Shown here: positions 4,585 to 13,330 of the stretch, piece by piece
How the letters are laid out: each line of letters opens with the position of its first letter
Numbering within the stretch: position 1 is the stretch's first letter
Assembly: GCA_005884155.1 (NCBI GenBank)
Contig: VAXD01000043.1
Span: 10,366-30,041, forward strand
Reading direction: 5' to 3'
Length of the DNA stretch: 19,676 nucleotides
From: Actinomycetota bacterium
GTDB lineage: Bacteria; Actinomycetota; Thermoleophilia; Gaiellales; Gaiellaceae
The notes under the pieces: generated by a model
The model's input: only the letters and a program-made list of their open reading frames with translations
Told to the model about the DNA's origin: nothing
The model's database searches: none
Translations under genes and position numbers: made by a program

Positions 4585-7140
4585 GGACTGCGCAGTGGTG
4601 CTCTTGCGGCGGCGACGGCCACCTCTGGAGCCCCGGCGGGTCTTCTTCTTCGGCTTCGGCTGCTCGGCGCCGTTCTGCGCCTCCGGCGCGGCTTCGGCCT
4701 CGGGCTCGGGCTCTTCGCGCCCGAGCTGAGGATCTGGGATGTGGATCTTCGGCGCTGCCCCATCGCCGGCGCCGTCGCCGTTCGCAGCGGCGGTTGCGGT
4801 CGCGTCGGCCGGCTTCTTCTTGCGCCGCCGCCCGCCGCGGGAGCCGCGGCGCGTTTTCTTCTTCGGCACCGCTGCCTGCTCACCCTCGGGGGCGGGCTCC
4901 GCTTCGGCTGCGGGCTCCTGGACTTCCGGCTCTTCGACTTCCGGCTCTTCGACTTCCGGCTGCTCGACCTCCGGCTCCTCGGCCTCCGGCTCCTCGACCT
5001 CCGGCGGGGCGGCTTCCTCGGCCACCTTGCCCTTGCGTGCCGGCGGCTTTCGGGTCGGCTTCTCGGCCTCGCTCTCCGCGGTGATCGGCGCCTCGGCCTT
5101 CTTCGTCTTCGTCACGAGCGTCGCGTAGGCCGTGCCGTTCAGCACGCGCTCGATCCGGACCTTCGCGTTCTTGCCGACCAGCCCGGACGCGCCGCCGACG
5201 CAGACCGCAAGACCGTCGAGCTTGCCGATCGCCGCGTGCACGTCGTGGCGAGCGACCTCGACGAGCTTGAGGTCGATCTGCGCGCCCTCCTGCACCGGGG
5301 TTTCGGGCGCGAGGCTCTCGAGCGTGCCCTTGCCGAGCACGTCGAAGTGGTCGGTCGCGACGTCCTCGCGGGACTGGATCAGGAACCGGCGCTTCGTCTC
5401 CTCCTCGATCGCCGCGAGCCGCGCGGCTCCTGGCCCGATCAGGACGCTCGCCACCTTCGCGTTCAGCTCGACCTTGAACGCCTTCGTGCGCGGGGCGCTG
5501 GCCGCGAGTCCGCGCAGCCGCCGCTCGGCGTCGACCGCGGCCGACGTCTCCGAGAGCACGACCCCGTCACCACCGCAGACCGTGCACTTGCGCGTGAGGA
5601 TCTCGCGCGGCCCGTCGGTCACGTTCTGGCGCGTCATCTCGACGAGCCCGAGGGGCGAGATCTCGACCACGTAGGTCTTCGTCCGGTCGCGCTCCAGCTC
5701 GGACTTGAGCGCCTCTTCGACCGTTGCCCGGTTCTTCGGGTTCGCCATGTCGATGAAGTCGATGACGATGATCCCGCCGACGTCGCGCAGCCGCAGCTGG
5801 CGCACGACTTCCTTGACGGCCTCGAGATTGTTCTTCGTGATCGTGTCCTCGAGCCGGCCGCCGGAGGCCTTGCCGCGGCCGCCGACGAAGCGGCCCGTGT
5901 TGACGTCGATCACCGTGAACGCCTCGGCGTAATCGAAGACGAGGTAGCCGCCGGACGGAAGGTCGACCCGGCGCGAAAGCGTCGAGCGGATCTCGGCCTC
6001 GACGCCGGACGACTCCATCAATGGCGTCTTCTCGCGGTAGCGCTGGACGCGGTCGGCCATGTGCGGCGAGGTCTTCCTCAGGTAGCCGAGGATTCGCTTG
6101 TAGGTGCGCTCGTGGTCGACGAGCGCGCGCTCGAAGTCGTCGGTGAAGAGGTCGCGGATGACGCGCAGCGGCAGCTCGGCCTCCTGGTAGACGAGCGTCT
6201 GTCCCTTCGCGCTCTTCGCGCGGGCCTCGATCGTCTTCCAGAGGCGCTGCAGGAAGACGAGGTCGCGCTCGATGTCCTCCGCGGAGGCGCCTTCGGCCGC
6301 GGTGCGGACGATTACGCCGCCCTTCTTGACGTCGAGCCCCTTGACGATGTCGCGCAGCCGGATGCGCTCGTCCTCCTCGAGCCGGCGCGAGACGCCGAGG
6401 CCCTCGCCGCTCGGGACGAAGACGACGAAGCGGCCCGGGAGCGAGATCTCGGTGGTGAGGCGCGCGCCCTTCGACTTCATCGGGTCCTTGACCGCCTGGA
6501 CGAGCACTTCCTGGCCGCGGCTGAGCAGGTCCTGGATCCTGCGGCCCTGCTGCTGGGCGCGGCCCTCGAGGGACGGCACGACTACCTCGTCGACGTAGAG
6601 GAAGCCGTTCTTCTCGAGGCCGATCTCGATGAACGCGGCCTCCATGCCCGGCAGGACGTTGTCGACGACGCCCTTGTAGATGTTGCCTGCGATCGAGCGG
6701 CGCTCCGGCCGCTCGAGGTAGGCCTCGGCGACCTTGTCGTCCTCGACCACAGCGACGCGCTGCTCGCTGACGTCGACAGAGATCAGGAGCTCACGCTTCG
6801 CGGGCGGCAGCGGCGGGCGCCTCGGCGGCGGCTTACGGCGTGGGGCGCGCTGCTTGCGCGCTGCGGGACGGCGCTCGGGCCGTGGCTCTTGCTTCTTCTG
6901 AGGCTCGGCCTTGGGCTCTTCCGTTTTGGCCTGCGCGGTTGCGCCGGTGCCGGTGCGCTTGCGGCCGCGTCCGCCGCGGCTTCCGCGCCGGCGGCGCTTA
7001 CGTGCCGGTGTCTCTTCGGCTGAGCCCGCCTGCGCGGGCTTGGGGCTTACGGTCTCGGGAGGGGCAGTTGGCGCGCTCGCTGCAGCAGCGGCGGCGCGCT
7101 CGTCGGGGGTCGGCTTGCGCCGACGGAACAATCGCAACAA
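4570..7140 (-). CDS. Ribonuclease E/G family endoribonuclease
   Basis: The product is 856 residues. After a basic, Pro/Arg-rich N-terminal region (1-115) comes the conserved core. It has an S1 RNA-binding domain (NIYKGVVDNVLPGMEAAFIEIG, 153-174), a DNase-I-like catalytic part with the two metal Asp motifs IDVNTGRFVG (411-420) and IIVIDFIDM (457-465), and the zinc-link CTVCGG (519-524). A TRAM-like segment (GLVGKNAKVRIERVLNG, 653-669) follows. The C-terminus (680-856) is disordered, with six EEPEV-like acidic repeats (714-743) and two KKKTRRGSRGGRRR boxes (760-773, 831-844). A related RRRRGSRGGRGR box is at 49-60. The enzyme makes 5'-monophosphate-stimulated cuts in mRNA decay and rRNA/tRNA processing. 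The start is TTG 7140 with AAGGAG 7 nt upstream. The rng/rne-like gene next to rplU is a conserved actinobacterial order. Confidence 0.95.
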   Translation of the reverse strand: MLRLFRRRKPTPDERAAAAAASAPTAPPETVSPKPAQAGSAEETPARKRRRRGSRGGRGRKRTGTGATAQAKTEEPKAEPQKKQEPRPERRPAARKQRAPRRKPPPRRPPLPPAKRELLISVDVSEQRVAVVEDDKVAEAYLERPERRSIAGNIYKGVVDNVLPGMEAAFIEIGLEKNGFLYVDEVVVPSLEGRAQQQGRRIQDLLSRGQEVLVQAVKDPMKSKGARLTTEISLPGRFVVFVPSGEGLGVSRRLEEDERIRLRDIVKGLDVKKGGVIVRTAAEGASAEDIERDLVFLQRLWKTIEARAKSAKGQTLVYQEAELPLRVIRDLFTDDFERALVDHERTYKRILGYLRKTSPHMADRVQRYREKTPLMESSGVEAEIRSTLSRRVDLPSGGYLVFDYAEAFTVIDVNTGRFVGGRGKASGGRLEDTITKNNLEAVKEVVRQLRLRDVGGIIVIDFIDMANPKNRATVEEALKSELERDRTKTYVVEISPLGLVEMTRQNVTDGPREILTRKCTVCGGDGVVLSETSAAVDAERRLRGLAASAPRTKAFKVELNAKVASVLIGPGAARLAAIEEETKRRFLIQSREDVATDHFDVLGKGTLESLAPETPVQEGAQIDLKLVEVARHDVHAAIGKLDGLAVCVGGASGLVGKNAKVRIERVLNGTAYATLVTKTKKAEAPITAESEAEKPTRKPPARKGKVAEEAAPPEVEEPEAEEPEVEQPEVEEPEVEEPEVQEPAAEAEPAPEGEQAAVPKKKTRRGSRGGRRRKKKPADATATAAANGDGAGDGAAPKIHIPDPQLGREEPEPEAEAAPEAQNGAEQPKPKKKTRRGSRGGRRRRKSTTAQSSPPE
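4921..5010 (-). repeat. 15-nt tandem repeat coding for acidic EVEEP units in RNase E/G
   Basis: Six consecutive 15-nt units begin at 4921 with GACTTCCGGCTCTTC on the plus strand. Units 1 and 2 are identical, units 3-5 carry a few substitutions, and the sixth is degenerate at its end. They encode the repeated acidic pentapeptide of the C-terminal disordered region. The identical neighbours point to recent slippage or unequal crossing-over. Confidence 0.9.
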
Positions 7141-7147
7141 GTGAAAA

Positions 7148-7153
7148 CTCCTT
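7148..7153 (-). promoter_or_regulatory. Strong ribosome binding site fixing the TTG start of RNase E/G
   Basis: AAGGAG on the minus strand lies 7 nt upstream of TTG 7140-7138. It is one of the strongest Shine-Dalgarno sequences in the window, and it supports TTG as initiator although the next codon is also TTG. Confidence 0.8.
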
Positions 7154-7160
7154 CGTATAG

Positions 7161-7229
7161 AGCGCGCGCGCTGTCATCGCTCGACACGGTGTCATCGGTG
7201 ATTGGGCGGAGCGCGCGCTGCAGTGTCAA
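7161..7229 (-). promoter_or_regulatory. Structured leader and possible promoter of RNase E/G
   Basis: The 145 nt between the 65-residue gene and RNase E/G hold two self-complementary GC runs, AGCGCGCGCT (7210-7219) and AGCGCGCGCGCT (7161-7172). They can pair with each other around an inner perfect palindrome GACAC-G-GTGTC (7183-7193). The 8-mer TGTCATCG occurs twice, 18 nt apart (7172-7179, 7190-7197). A TTGACA match lies at 7229-7224, but no good -10 follows at 16-19 nt. This looks like a folded 5' leader ending just before the ribosome binding site. Confidence 0.35.
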
Positions 7230-7279
7230 AGCAAAACTCATTACGTACAGGCTAGCAGTGCGGCCTGTCGTCCCCGTTT

Positions 7280-7295
7280 CGCCGCTTACGCGGCG
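7280..7295 (-). other. GC hairpin over the stop codon of the 65-residue gene
   Basis: CGCCGC-GTAA-GCGGCG forms a perfect 6-bp stem with a tetraloop that contains the TAA stop codon. It is followed by AAACGG, not a T-run, so it is not a standard intrinsic terminator. It may act as a processing site or a weak terminator between the rodA group and RNase E/G. Confidence 0.3.
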
Positions 7296-7483
7296 GCTGC
7301 GGGCCGGAGCTTCGCGCGCTTCGCTCTCACTGCGCGCAGCCGCTGGCTCAAGCGGGCCCACGCCCATGGCTCGACCTCGTGGTAGCGGTGCTCGCCCTGG
7401 GCGCGCGTCGCTTCGAGGTATTCGAACCAGGCGTCGGCCTCTTCGATCAGCAGCAGCTCCTCTGCTTCTCGTCTTGCGGACAT
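7286..7483 (-). CDS. Small conserved-looking protein between rodA and RNase E/G
   Basis: The product is 65 residues and soluble. The N-terminal helix SARREAEELLLIEEADAWF is acidic. The middle EYLEATRAQGEHRYHEVEPWAWARL is rich in aromatic residues and Glu. The C-terminus LSQRLRAVRAKRAKLRPAAAA is strongly basic. No signal peptide, membrane segment or known motif is seen. The ATG lies 37 nt after the rodA stop with no Shine-Dalgarno. Codon positions follow the GC bias of neighbouring genes, and the sequence has the balanced composition of a real protein, unlike the Arg/Pro-rich shadow frames. The function is unknown. The alternating acidic and basic helices would suit a nucleic-acid or protein-partner binder, but that is speculation. 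Confidence 0.65.
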   Translation of the reverse strand: MSARREAEELLLIEEADAWFEYLEATRAQGEHRYHEVEPWAWARLSQRLRAVRAKRAKLRPAAAA

Positions 7484-7520
7484 GGCGCGATGGTAGGACC
7501 AGCGCCGGACGACATCGGAG

Positions 7521-8717
7521 TCAGCGCAGCAGACGCCTGCGCGGCCCGGTCCCGCGGGCGTGGATCGCCTCCAGGACGCCGACCGCGAGCAGGTTCGCGA
7601 TCATCGCGGAGCCGCCCACGCTGACGAACGGAAGCGGAATCCCGGTCACCGGTGCGATCCCGATCGCCATGCCCACGTTGACGAAGACCTGGAACAGGAA
7701 CGCAACCACGATCCCGCCCGCCGCGATCGCCGAGAACGCGTCGCGCGCGGCGGACACGATCTTCAGCCCACGCCAGACGACGAGCAGGTAGAGCAGGAGC
7801 AGGATCGAGACGCCGACGAAGCCGCGCTCCTCGGCGAGCGAGGCGAACGCGAAGTCGGTCGCGTGCTCCGGCAGGAAGTGGTAGTTCGTCTGCGTCGCGC
7901 CCTTCGGCCCTCGGCCCGAGAGCCCGCCGGCGCCGACCGCGTTGATCGACTCGCGCACGTTGTAGGTCGCACCCTGCGGATCCGAGCTCGGGTTCGTGAA
8001 GCCGGTCAGGCGACTCTGCTGGTACGGCTTGAGGACGTGGATCCCCGCTGAAGGGAGGATCCAGAGCACCGTGAGGATGAACGCGAGCGCGCCGGCTCCG
8101 AGCACGGCGAGATGCGTCCAGCGGGTCCCCGCGACGAACAGCACCGCGGCGAGCGCGACCGCGTAGACCATGGCCGTGCCGACGTCCGGCTGGATGAAGA
8201 CGAGCAGGATCGGCCCGGCGGCAAAGCCGATCGTCTGCAGCACCGTCCGGCTGTCCCCCAGCCGCCTCGCGCGGTCGGCGAGGAAGCCGGCGAGGAAGAG
8301 CACGAACAGGAGCTTCCCGAACTCGGACGGCTGGAAGCGGAAGAAGCCGAGGTCGAGCCAACGCTTCGAGTGGCGCGAGACGGTTCCGGCCATCAGCACG
8401 AGCAGCATCACGCTGAGGGTGCCGACGTAGATCACCCGCTTGTGGCGGCGGTAGTACTCGGGATCGATGAAGACGACCGCGACGAGGGCGACCGCGCCGA
8501 TCGCGGCGTAGACGCCCTGCCGCACGACGTAGTAGCCGGGGTTGCCGGGGATGTCGTGCTGCGTGATTCCGCCGATCGCCCAGAGCCCGTAGCCGACGAG
8601 CGCGGCGACCGCCCCGAGCAGGATCCAGTCGAGCCGGCCCAGGAACGCGGTGAGATCGACGGACTCGCTGCGCGGCCGGCGGAGGCCTTTCGCACGGGTG
8701 TCGACTGCCTCGATCAT
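7521..8717 (-). CDS. rodA: Peptidoglycan glycosyltransferase RodA (SEDS family)
   Basis: The product is 398 residues, a multi-pass membrane protein of the SEDS family that polymerises lipid II glycan strands in the elongasome together with PBP2. Family blocks are RWLDLGFFRFQPSEFGKL, QPDVGTAMVYA, and LPEHATDFAFASLAEERGFVG, which holds the conserved catalytic-site Asp; the C-terminus has GIPLPFVSVGGSAMIANLLAVG. The ATG start is fixed by the ATGA overlap with the mrdA stop (8714-8717), which implies coupled translation. The reading frame stays open far upstream over mrdA, but that part is out of frame with PBP2 and not real. Length is normal for RodA. Confidence 0.97.
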   Translation of the reverse strand: MIEAVDTRAKGLRRPRSESVDLTAFLGRLDWILLGAVAALVGYGLWAIGGITQHDIPGNPGYYVVRQGVYAAIGAVALVAVVFIDPEYYRRHKRVIYVGTLSVMLLVLMAGTVSRHSKRWLDLGFFRFQPSEFGKLLFVLFLAGFLADRARRLGDSRTVLQTIGFAAGPILLVFIQPDVGTAMVYAVALAAVLFVAGTRWTHLAVLGAGALAFILTVLWILPSAGIHVLKPYQQSRLTGFTNPSSDPQGATYNVRESINAVGAGGLSGRGPKGATQTNYHFLPEHATDFAFASLAEERGFVGVSILLLLYLLVVWRGLKIVSAARDAFSAIAAGGIVVAFLFQVFVNVGMAIGIAPVTGIPLPFVSVGGSAMIANLLAVGVLEAIHARGTGPRRRLLR

Positions 8718-10765
8718 CCGGTCGCCGCCCCCGACCCCAGCGGCGTCGTCTGCGTGCTCGACTTGAAGAACTGCTGGAAGACCTTGAGCGCGGCCGGTGC
8801 CGCAGCGTCGGCCCCGAAGCCGCCGTTCTCGATGATCGCGCAGACGACGATTTGCGGCGGCTCGGTCGACTGGGCGGGGCCATAGCCGCACCACCACGAC
8901 TGGTCGCGCTGGTTCGTCTGTGGGTTCTCCTGCGCGGTGCCCGTCTTGCCGGCGATTGACGGATAGAAGTTGCGGAAGACGCTCTGCGAGGTGCCGATCG
9001 ACGAGTGCGTCGCCTGGAAGAGCCCGTCGTTCACGACCGCGAGCGCCGTCGGGTCGAGCCCGACCGGCTGCGGCGCAGCCGGGATGAAGCGGCGCTTGAC
9101 CCGCGGGGCTGACCTTCCGCCGCCACCCTCCACGACGTCCTGGACGAGGTGCGGCTGGACGAGTCTGCCGCCGTTCGCGAGCAACGCGTAGAAGCGCGCC
9201 ATCTGCAGCGGTGTCACGAGCAGGTCCTTCTGGCCGATCGCGAGCTGGACCGAGTCGCCCGGCTTCCAGGAACGGTCGATCCGCCAGTTCGGGTCGGTCT
9301 TCGCCGTGAACGTGCGTTTCCGCCACTCCGGAGTCGGCAGGAGCCCGCCCGACTCTGGCGCGACGTCGACGCCCGTTTTCTTGCCGAAGCCGAATTTCGC
9401 CGCCCAGGCCTGCAGTGGGTGACCCGCGCTCGGCGGCATGTTGTAGAAGTCGTAGCCGACGCGGTAGAACCACGTGTCGCACGACTCCGCCAGGGCGGTC
9501 GGCAGGTTCATCATCTGGTCGGCGTACGGGTCGACGTTCTTGAAGACCTGTGGGGGGAAGCCCGGATACTGGCTCGGGACGCTGAAGTCCGGCGTGCAGG
9601 GCAACTCGGTCGAGGACGAGATCGTGTGCGTCTCCAGCGCCGCGAGCGCCGTGACCGGCTTCCAGGTCGAGCCCGCCGGATACACCCCGTCGATCGCGCG
9701 GTTCAACGCCGGGTAGTTCATCTGCTTGGCGGTCGCGCCAGTGAGGCCCTGTGCCGCGAGCCGCTTGGTCGTCACGCGGCCGGTATAGACGCGCGGGTCG
9801 TAGGCCGGGTAGGACGCCATCGCGAGGATCGAGCCGTCGCGCGGGTCGAGCGCCACGATCGCGCCGCCGTTTGCCTGGTATTGCCGGTTTCCGTACGCGA
9901 GCCCGATTCCGTAGCGGATCGCGTTCTCGGCCGCGCGCTGCAGCTTGAGGTCGAGCGTCAGGCGAATCGACTCGCCCGGCTTCTGCGGCCGAACGAGCAC
10001 GAGGTCGCTGCGGGGATGCCCGAGGGAGTCGACGGTGAGCTGCTCGAGCCCGGCCTGGCCCCGGAGATAGCGGTCGTAGGTCGCCTCGAGCCCGCCCTGG
10101 CCGATCGTATCGCCGGCCTGGTAGCCGTACTTCCGCAGGCTCTTCAGCTGGGCGGGGGAGATCTCCGAGACGTAGCCGAGGAGCTGCGACGCGAGCGGGC
10201 CGTAGGTGTAGCTGCGCAGGAAGGTCGGGACGACCCGGACGCCCGGGAACTGCTCCTCGTGCTCGTAGATGTAGTTGATCGGCGCGTCGCGCTTGACCGA
10301 CTCGCGCACGGTCACCGGCGTGATCGGGTCGTTCCCGCGAGCCTTGATCTCGACGAGCATCTGCCGTACCGGCACCTTCAGCACCTTCGAGAGCTGCCGC
10401 AGCTCGGCGAGCCGGGCCGGCCACGTCTTGGGCAGGTCGGCAGGCGAGAGCTCCACGGCCGTCCCGCCGACGTTGGCGACCAGCGGGTAGCCGTTGCGGT
10501 CGAAGATCTCGCCGCGCTCGGCCGGGACGCGGATCGAGCGGACCTGGTTGTCGAGCGCCGCGTGCAGGTACTGCGGCCCCGAGAGCACCTGTAGCGCCCA
10601 GAGCCGGAAGAAAAGGATCCCGAAGACGATCAGCGCGACCGCGCCGAGGATCCCGAGCCGAAGTGCGAGCTGCGGCGTGAAGCGGTACGGCTCCTCGACC
10701 CGCGGGTCGGGCGGAAGGAACCTGTTCGAGCCCGAACGGCCCGCGCGGAAGCCGCTGCTAGCCAA
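8714..10765 (-). CDS. mrdA: Penicillin-binding protein 2 (PBP2, transpeptidase)
   Basis: The product is 683 residues, a class B PBP. A short cytoplasmic tail is followed by one membrane helix (about 35-60), then the pedestal/dimerisation domain (RVPAERGEIFDRNG, 79-92), then the transpeptidase domain. Active-site motifs are STWK (S366, K369), SCD (428-430, the SxN equivalent, SxD type being usual in PBP2) and KTGT (607-610). It cross-links peptidoglycan during rod elongation with RodA. TTG 10765 is chosen. GGAGG lies 9 nt upstream in the mreD end, and the start overlaps mreD by 8 nt. The C-terminal tail is short and Thr/Gly-rich. No PASTA domains are seen. Confidence 0.97.
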   Translation of the reverse strand: MASSGFRAGRSGSNRFLPPDPRVEEPYRFTPQLALRLGILGAVALIVFGILFFRLWALQVLSGPQYLHAALDNQVRSIRVPAERGEIFDRNGYPLVANVGGTAVELSPADLPKTWPARLAELRQLSKVLKVPVRQMLVEIKARGNDPITPVTVRESVKRDAPINYIYEHEEQFPGVRVVPTFLRSYTYGPLASQLLGYVSEISPAQLKSLRKYGYQAGDTIGQGGLEATYDRYLRGQAGLEQLTVDSLGHPRSDLVLVRPQKPGESIRLTLDLKLQRAAENAIRYGIGLAYGNRQYQANGGAIVALDPRDGSILAMASYPAYDPRVYTGRVTTKRLAAQGLTGATAKQMNYPALNRAIDGVYPAGSTWKPVTALAALETHTISSSTELPCTPDFSVPSQYPGFPPQVFKNVDPYADQMMNLPTALAESCDTWFYRVGYDFYNMPPSAGHPLQAWAAKFGFGKKTGVDVAPESGGLLPTPEWRKRTFTAKTDPNWRIDRSWKPGDSVQLAIGQKDLLVTPLQMARFYALLANGGRLVQPHLVQDVVEGGGGRSAPRVKRRFIPAAPQPVGLDPTALAVVNDGLFQATHSSIGTSQSVFRNFYPSIAGKTGTAQENPQTNQRDQSWWCGYGPAQSTEPPQIVVCAIIENGGFGADAAAPAALKVFQQFFKSSTQTTPLGSGAATG

Positions 10766-11288
10766 GGAGCCGCACCTCCGTCGCGCCCTCGGGCACGGTC
10801 GCGAAGGCGAGCGCGCGCCGCACCAGCGCGTAGACCGGCAGTGTCAGGATCAGGTTCAGCAGCACCTTCGCGGGCAGCGCGTCGAGCAGCGCGATGCGAG
10901 CCGAGACCGGGTCGCCGAGCATGTAGTGCAGGAAGAGCGCGCCGAACTGGACGAGCACCGTCGCCACCGCGACCGAGACGTAGGGGGCGTGCAGGCGGTC
11001 CCGTCCGGTCGTCTCGCCGTAGCGCCCGATCCAGTAACCGGCGATCGTGAGCAGCAGCGACGTGACGCCCAGCGTGCCCAGGTTGGCCGTGTCGACGAGC
11101 AGGCCGGCGGCGAAGCCCGCGCTCGCGCCGTAGACCGAGCCGCGCAGCAGCGCGATCGCCATCAGCGTCAGCAGCACGACGTCGGGCGTGCCGCCGAGGA
11201 TCTGCGCCGATGAGAACAGCGTGACCTGCAGGATCGCCGCGACAAAGATGAGGACACCGACCTTGGCCGGCTCGACGAGAAACCGCAT
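10758..11288 (-). CDS. mreD: Rod shape-determining protein MreD
   Basis: The product is 176 residues and almost wholly hydrophobic, with five or six membrane segments. It fits MreD, which links MreC and PBP2/RodA in the elongasome membrane complex. The block GGTPDVVLLTLMAIALLRGS followed by GASAGFAAGLLVDTA matches the family's P-D-(hydrophobic) and G-x-x-x-G-x-x-x-D pattern. The ATG begins 2 nt downstream of the mreC stop. MreD proteins diverge strongly, so part of the call comes from its place between mreC and mrdA. Confidence 0.93.
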   Translation of the reverse strand: MRFLVEPAKVGVLIFVAAILQVTLFSSAQILGGTPDVVLLTLMAIALLRGSVYGASAGFAAGLLVDTANLGTLGVTSLLLTIAGYWIGRYGETTGRDRLHAPYVSVAVATVLVQFGALFLHYMLGDPVSARIALLDALPAKVLLNLILTLPVYALVRRALAFATVPEGATEVRLLG

Positions 11289-11290
11289 CG

Positions 11291-12223
11291 CTAATGCCTC
11301 TTCTTGGGCACGAGCACGAGCACGTTCTGAAGCGAGCCGAAGTCGACGTTCGGATGTAGCTGAACGTTCCAGTAGAGGTCAAGGTCGTTCTGGGAGGCGC
11401 CGGTGACGTATCCGATCGGGATCCCATGCGGGTAGAGCGACTTCAGGGGCGGGACGCGCCAGCCCTGCGTGACGATCAGGTCGTCCGGGTTGATGCTTTG
11501 GGACTTCGAGACGCGGTCGAGGATCAGGGTGCCGCGGCCCTGCCCCACGCCGACGATTCCCGTTGCTCGCGTGACATTGTCCATTGCGGACACCTTGCTC
11601 GCGGGGTCGGTCACGAGGGAAACCTGCGACTCGTTGTGCGCGACTTTGGTGACGAGGCCGACAAGCCCGTCGGGAGTCACGACCGGGTCATCGAGACGGA
11701 CGCCGTTGACCGAGCCCGCGGCGATCGTGACCTGCTGCTGGAACTCGCTGGGCGCCCGGCTGACGATCTCCGTCGCTATGTAGTTGAAGCCGCTTGGGAA
11801 CTCCGGTGAGCCGACAAAACGCAGCTGCCGCTTGAGGTCGGAGTTCTCCTGGACCGCGTTCTTGCTCTGGATCGCGAGCTGGCGGTACTTGTCGACCTGG
11901 GTCCGCAGGCGCGCGTTCTCCGACTTCGCGTGCACGAGGCCGGCGAACCAGTTGTACGCGTCCCGGAACGGCGCGACGACGCGTTCGGCGCCGACTTCGA
12001 ACGGCCTCAGCACGGCCGCGCCCGTGCTCTGGACGCCGTGCAGCCCGCCGCCCGACGACTCACGGAAATAGATCGTGATCAGCACGATCGAGAGCAGGAC
12101 GAGCGCCCCCGCCACAATCCGCCGCCGAAGGGCGGTGGCACTACGGGAGGACAACCCGGCGGGCCTGGAGCGAGGAACGGGGGACCCCAAGACCGCAAGA
12201 CGTGCGTCGCGGTTCCTTGGCAC
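11291..12223 (-). CDS. mreC: Rod shape-determining protein MreC
   Basis: The product is 310 residues. An Arg-rich cytoplasmic tail precedes one membrane helix (about 36-53). A coiled coil follows (about 98-135, SENARLRTQVDKYRQ through ENSDLKRQL), then the beta-barrel region with VNGVRLDDPVVTPDGLVGLV and YPHGIPIGYVT, typical of MreC. It lies in the cell envelope and connects MreB to PBP2. The GTG start 12223 follows the mreB stop by 40 nt. A TACACT box (12240-12235) lies 11 nt before the GTG and might drive a second, nearly leaderless transcript. Codons after the GTG encode a basic tail with family-like features, so a later start is possible but not needed. Confidence 0.95.
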   Translation of the reverse strand: MPRNRDARLAVLGSPVPRSRPAGLSSRSATALRRRIVAGALVLLSIVLITIYFRESSGGGLHGVQSTGAAVLRPFEVGAERVVAPFRDAYNWFAGLVHAKSENARLRTQVDKYRQLAIQSKNAVQENSDLKRQLRFVGSPEFPSGFNYIATEIVSRAPSEFQQQVTIAAGSVNGVRLDDPVVTPDGLVGLVTKVAHNESQVSLVTDPASKVSAMDNVTRATGIVGVGQGRGTLILDRVSKSQSINPDDLIVTQGWRVPPLKSLYPHGIPIGYVTGASQNDLDLYWNVQLHPNVDFGSLQNVLVLVPKKRH

Positions 12224-12263
12224 GAGAACGCCCTAGTGTAGAGAGAGTCTCGGTGGACTGCGA

Positions 12264-13313
<1,050 letters not shown>

Positions 13314-13324
13314 CGGCCCGCACG

Positions 13325-13330
13325 AGTCTA
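13325..13330 (-). promoter_or_regulatory. TAGACT -10-like box before mreB
   Basis: TAGACT lies 11 nt upstream of the mreB ATG and uses the TAG stop codon of tag as its first three bases. It shares the longer context CGCCGCTAGACT with the rplU promoter candidate. No clear -35 is present. Confidence 0.3.

Noticed and set aside
4741..7023. Long plus-strand open frame opposite RNase E/G (760 codons)
   Set aside because: It is antisense to a fully conserved enzyme and is Leu/Arg/Asp-biased as expected from GC-rich complementary frames. It shows no family motif and no ribosome binding site.
7224..7229. TTGACA as a definite -35 box for RNase E/G
   Set aside because: The hexamer is perfect, but no TANNNT -10 follows at 16-19 nt on the minus strand, so it is noted only as a possibility in the leader entry.
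7521..10424. One very long minus-strand open frame covering rodA and most of mrdA (967 codons)
   Set aside because: Only the last 398 codons are RodA. The upstream part is out of frame with the clear PBP2 sequence and is Arg/Pro-rich shadow. The ATGA junction at 8714-8717 shows two genes.
9149..10594. Plus-strand open frame opposite mrdA (481 codons)
   Set aside because: It is a mirror of PBP2 codons, Arg/Val/Asp-rich and without motifs.
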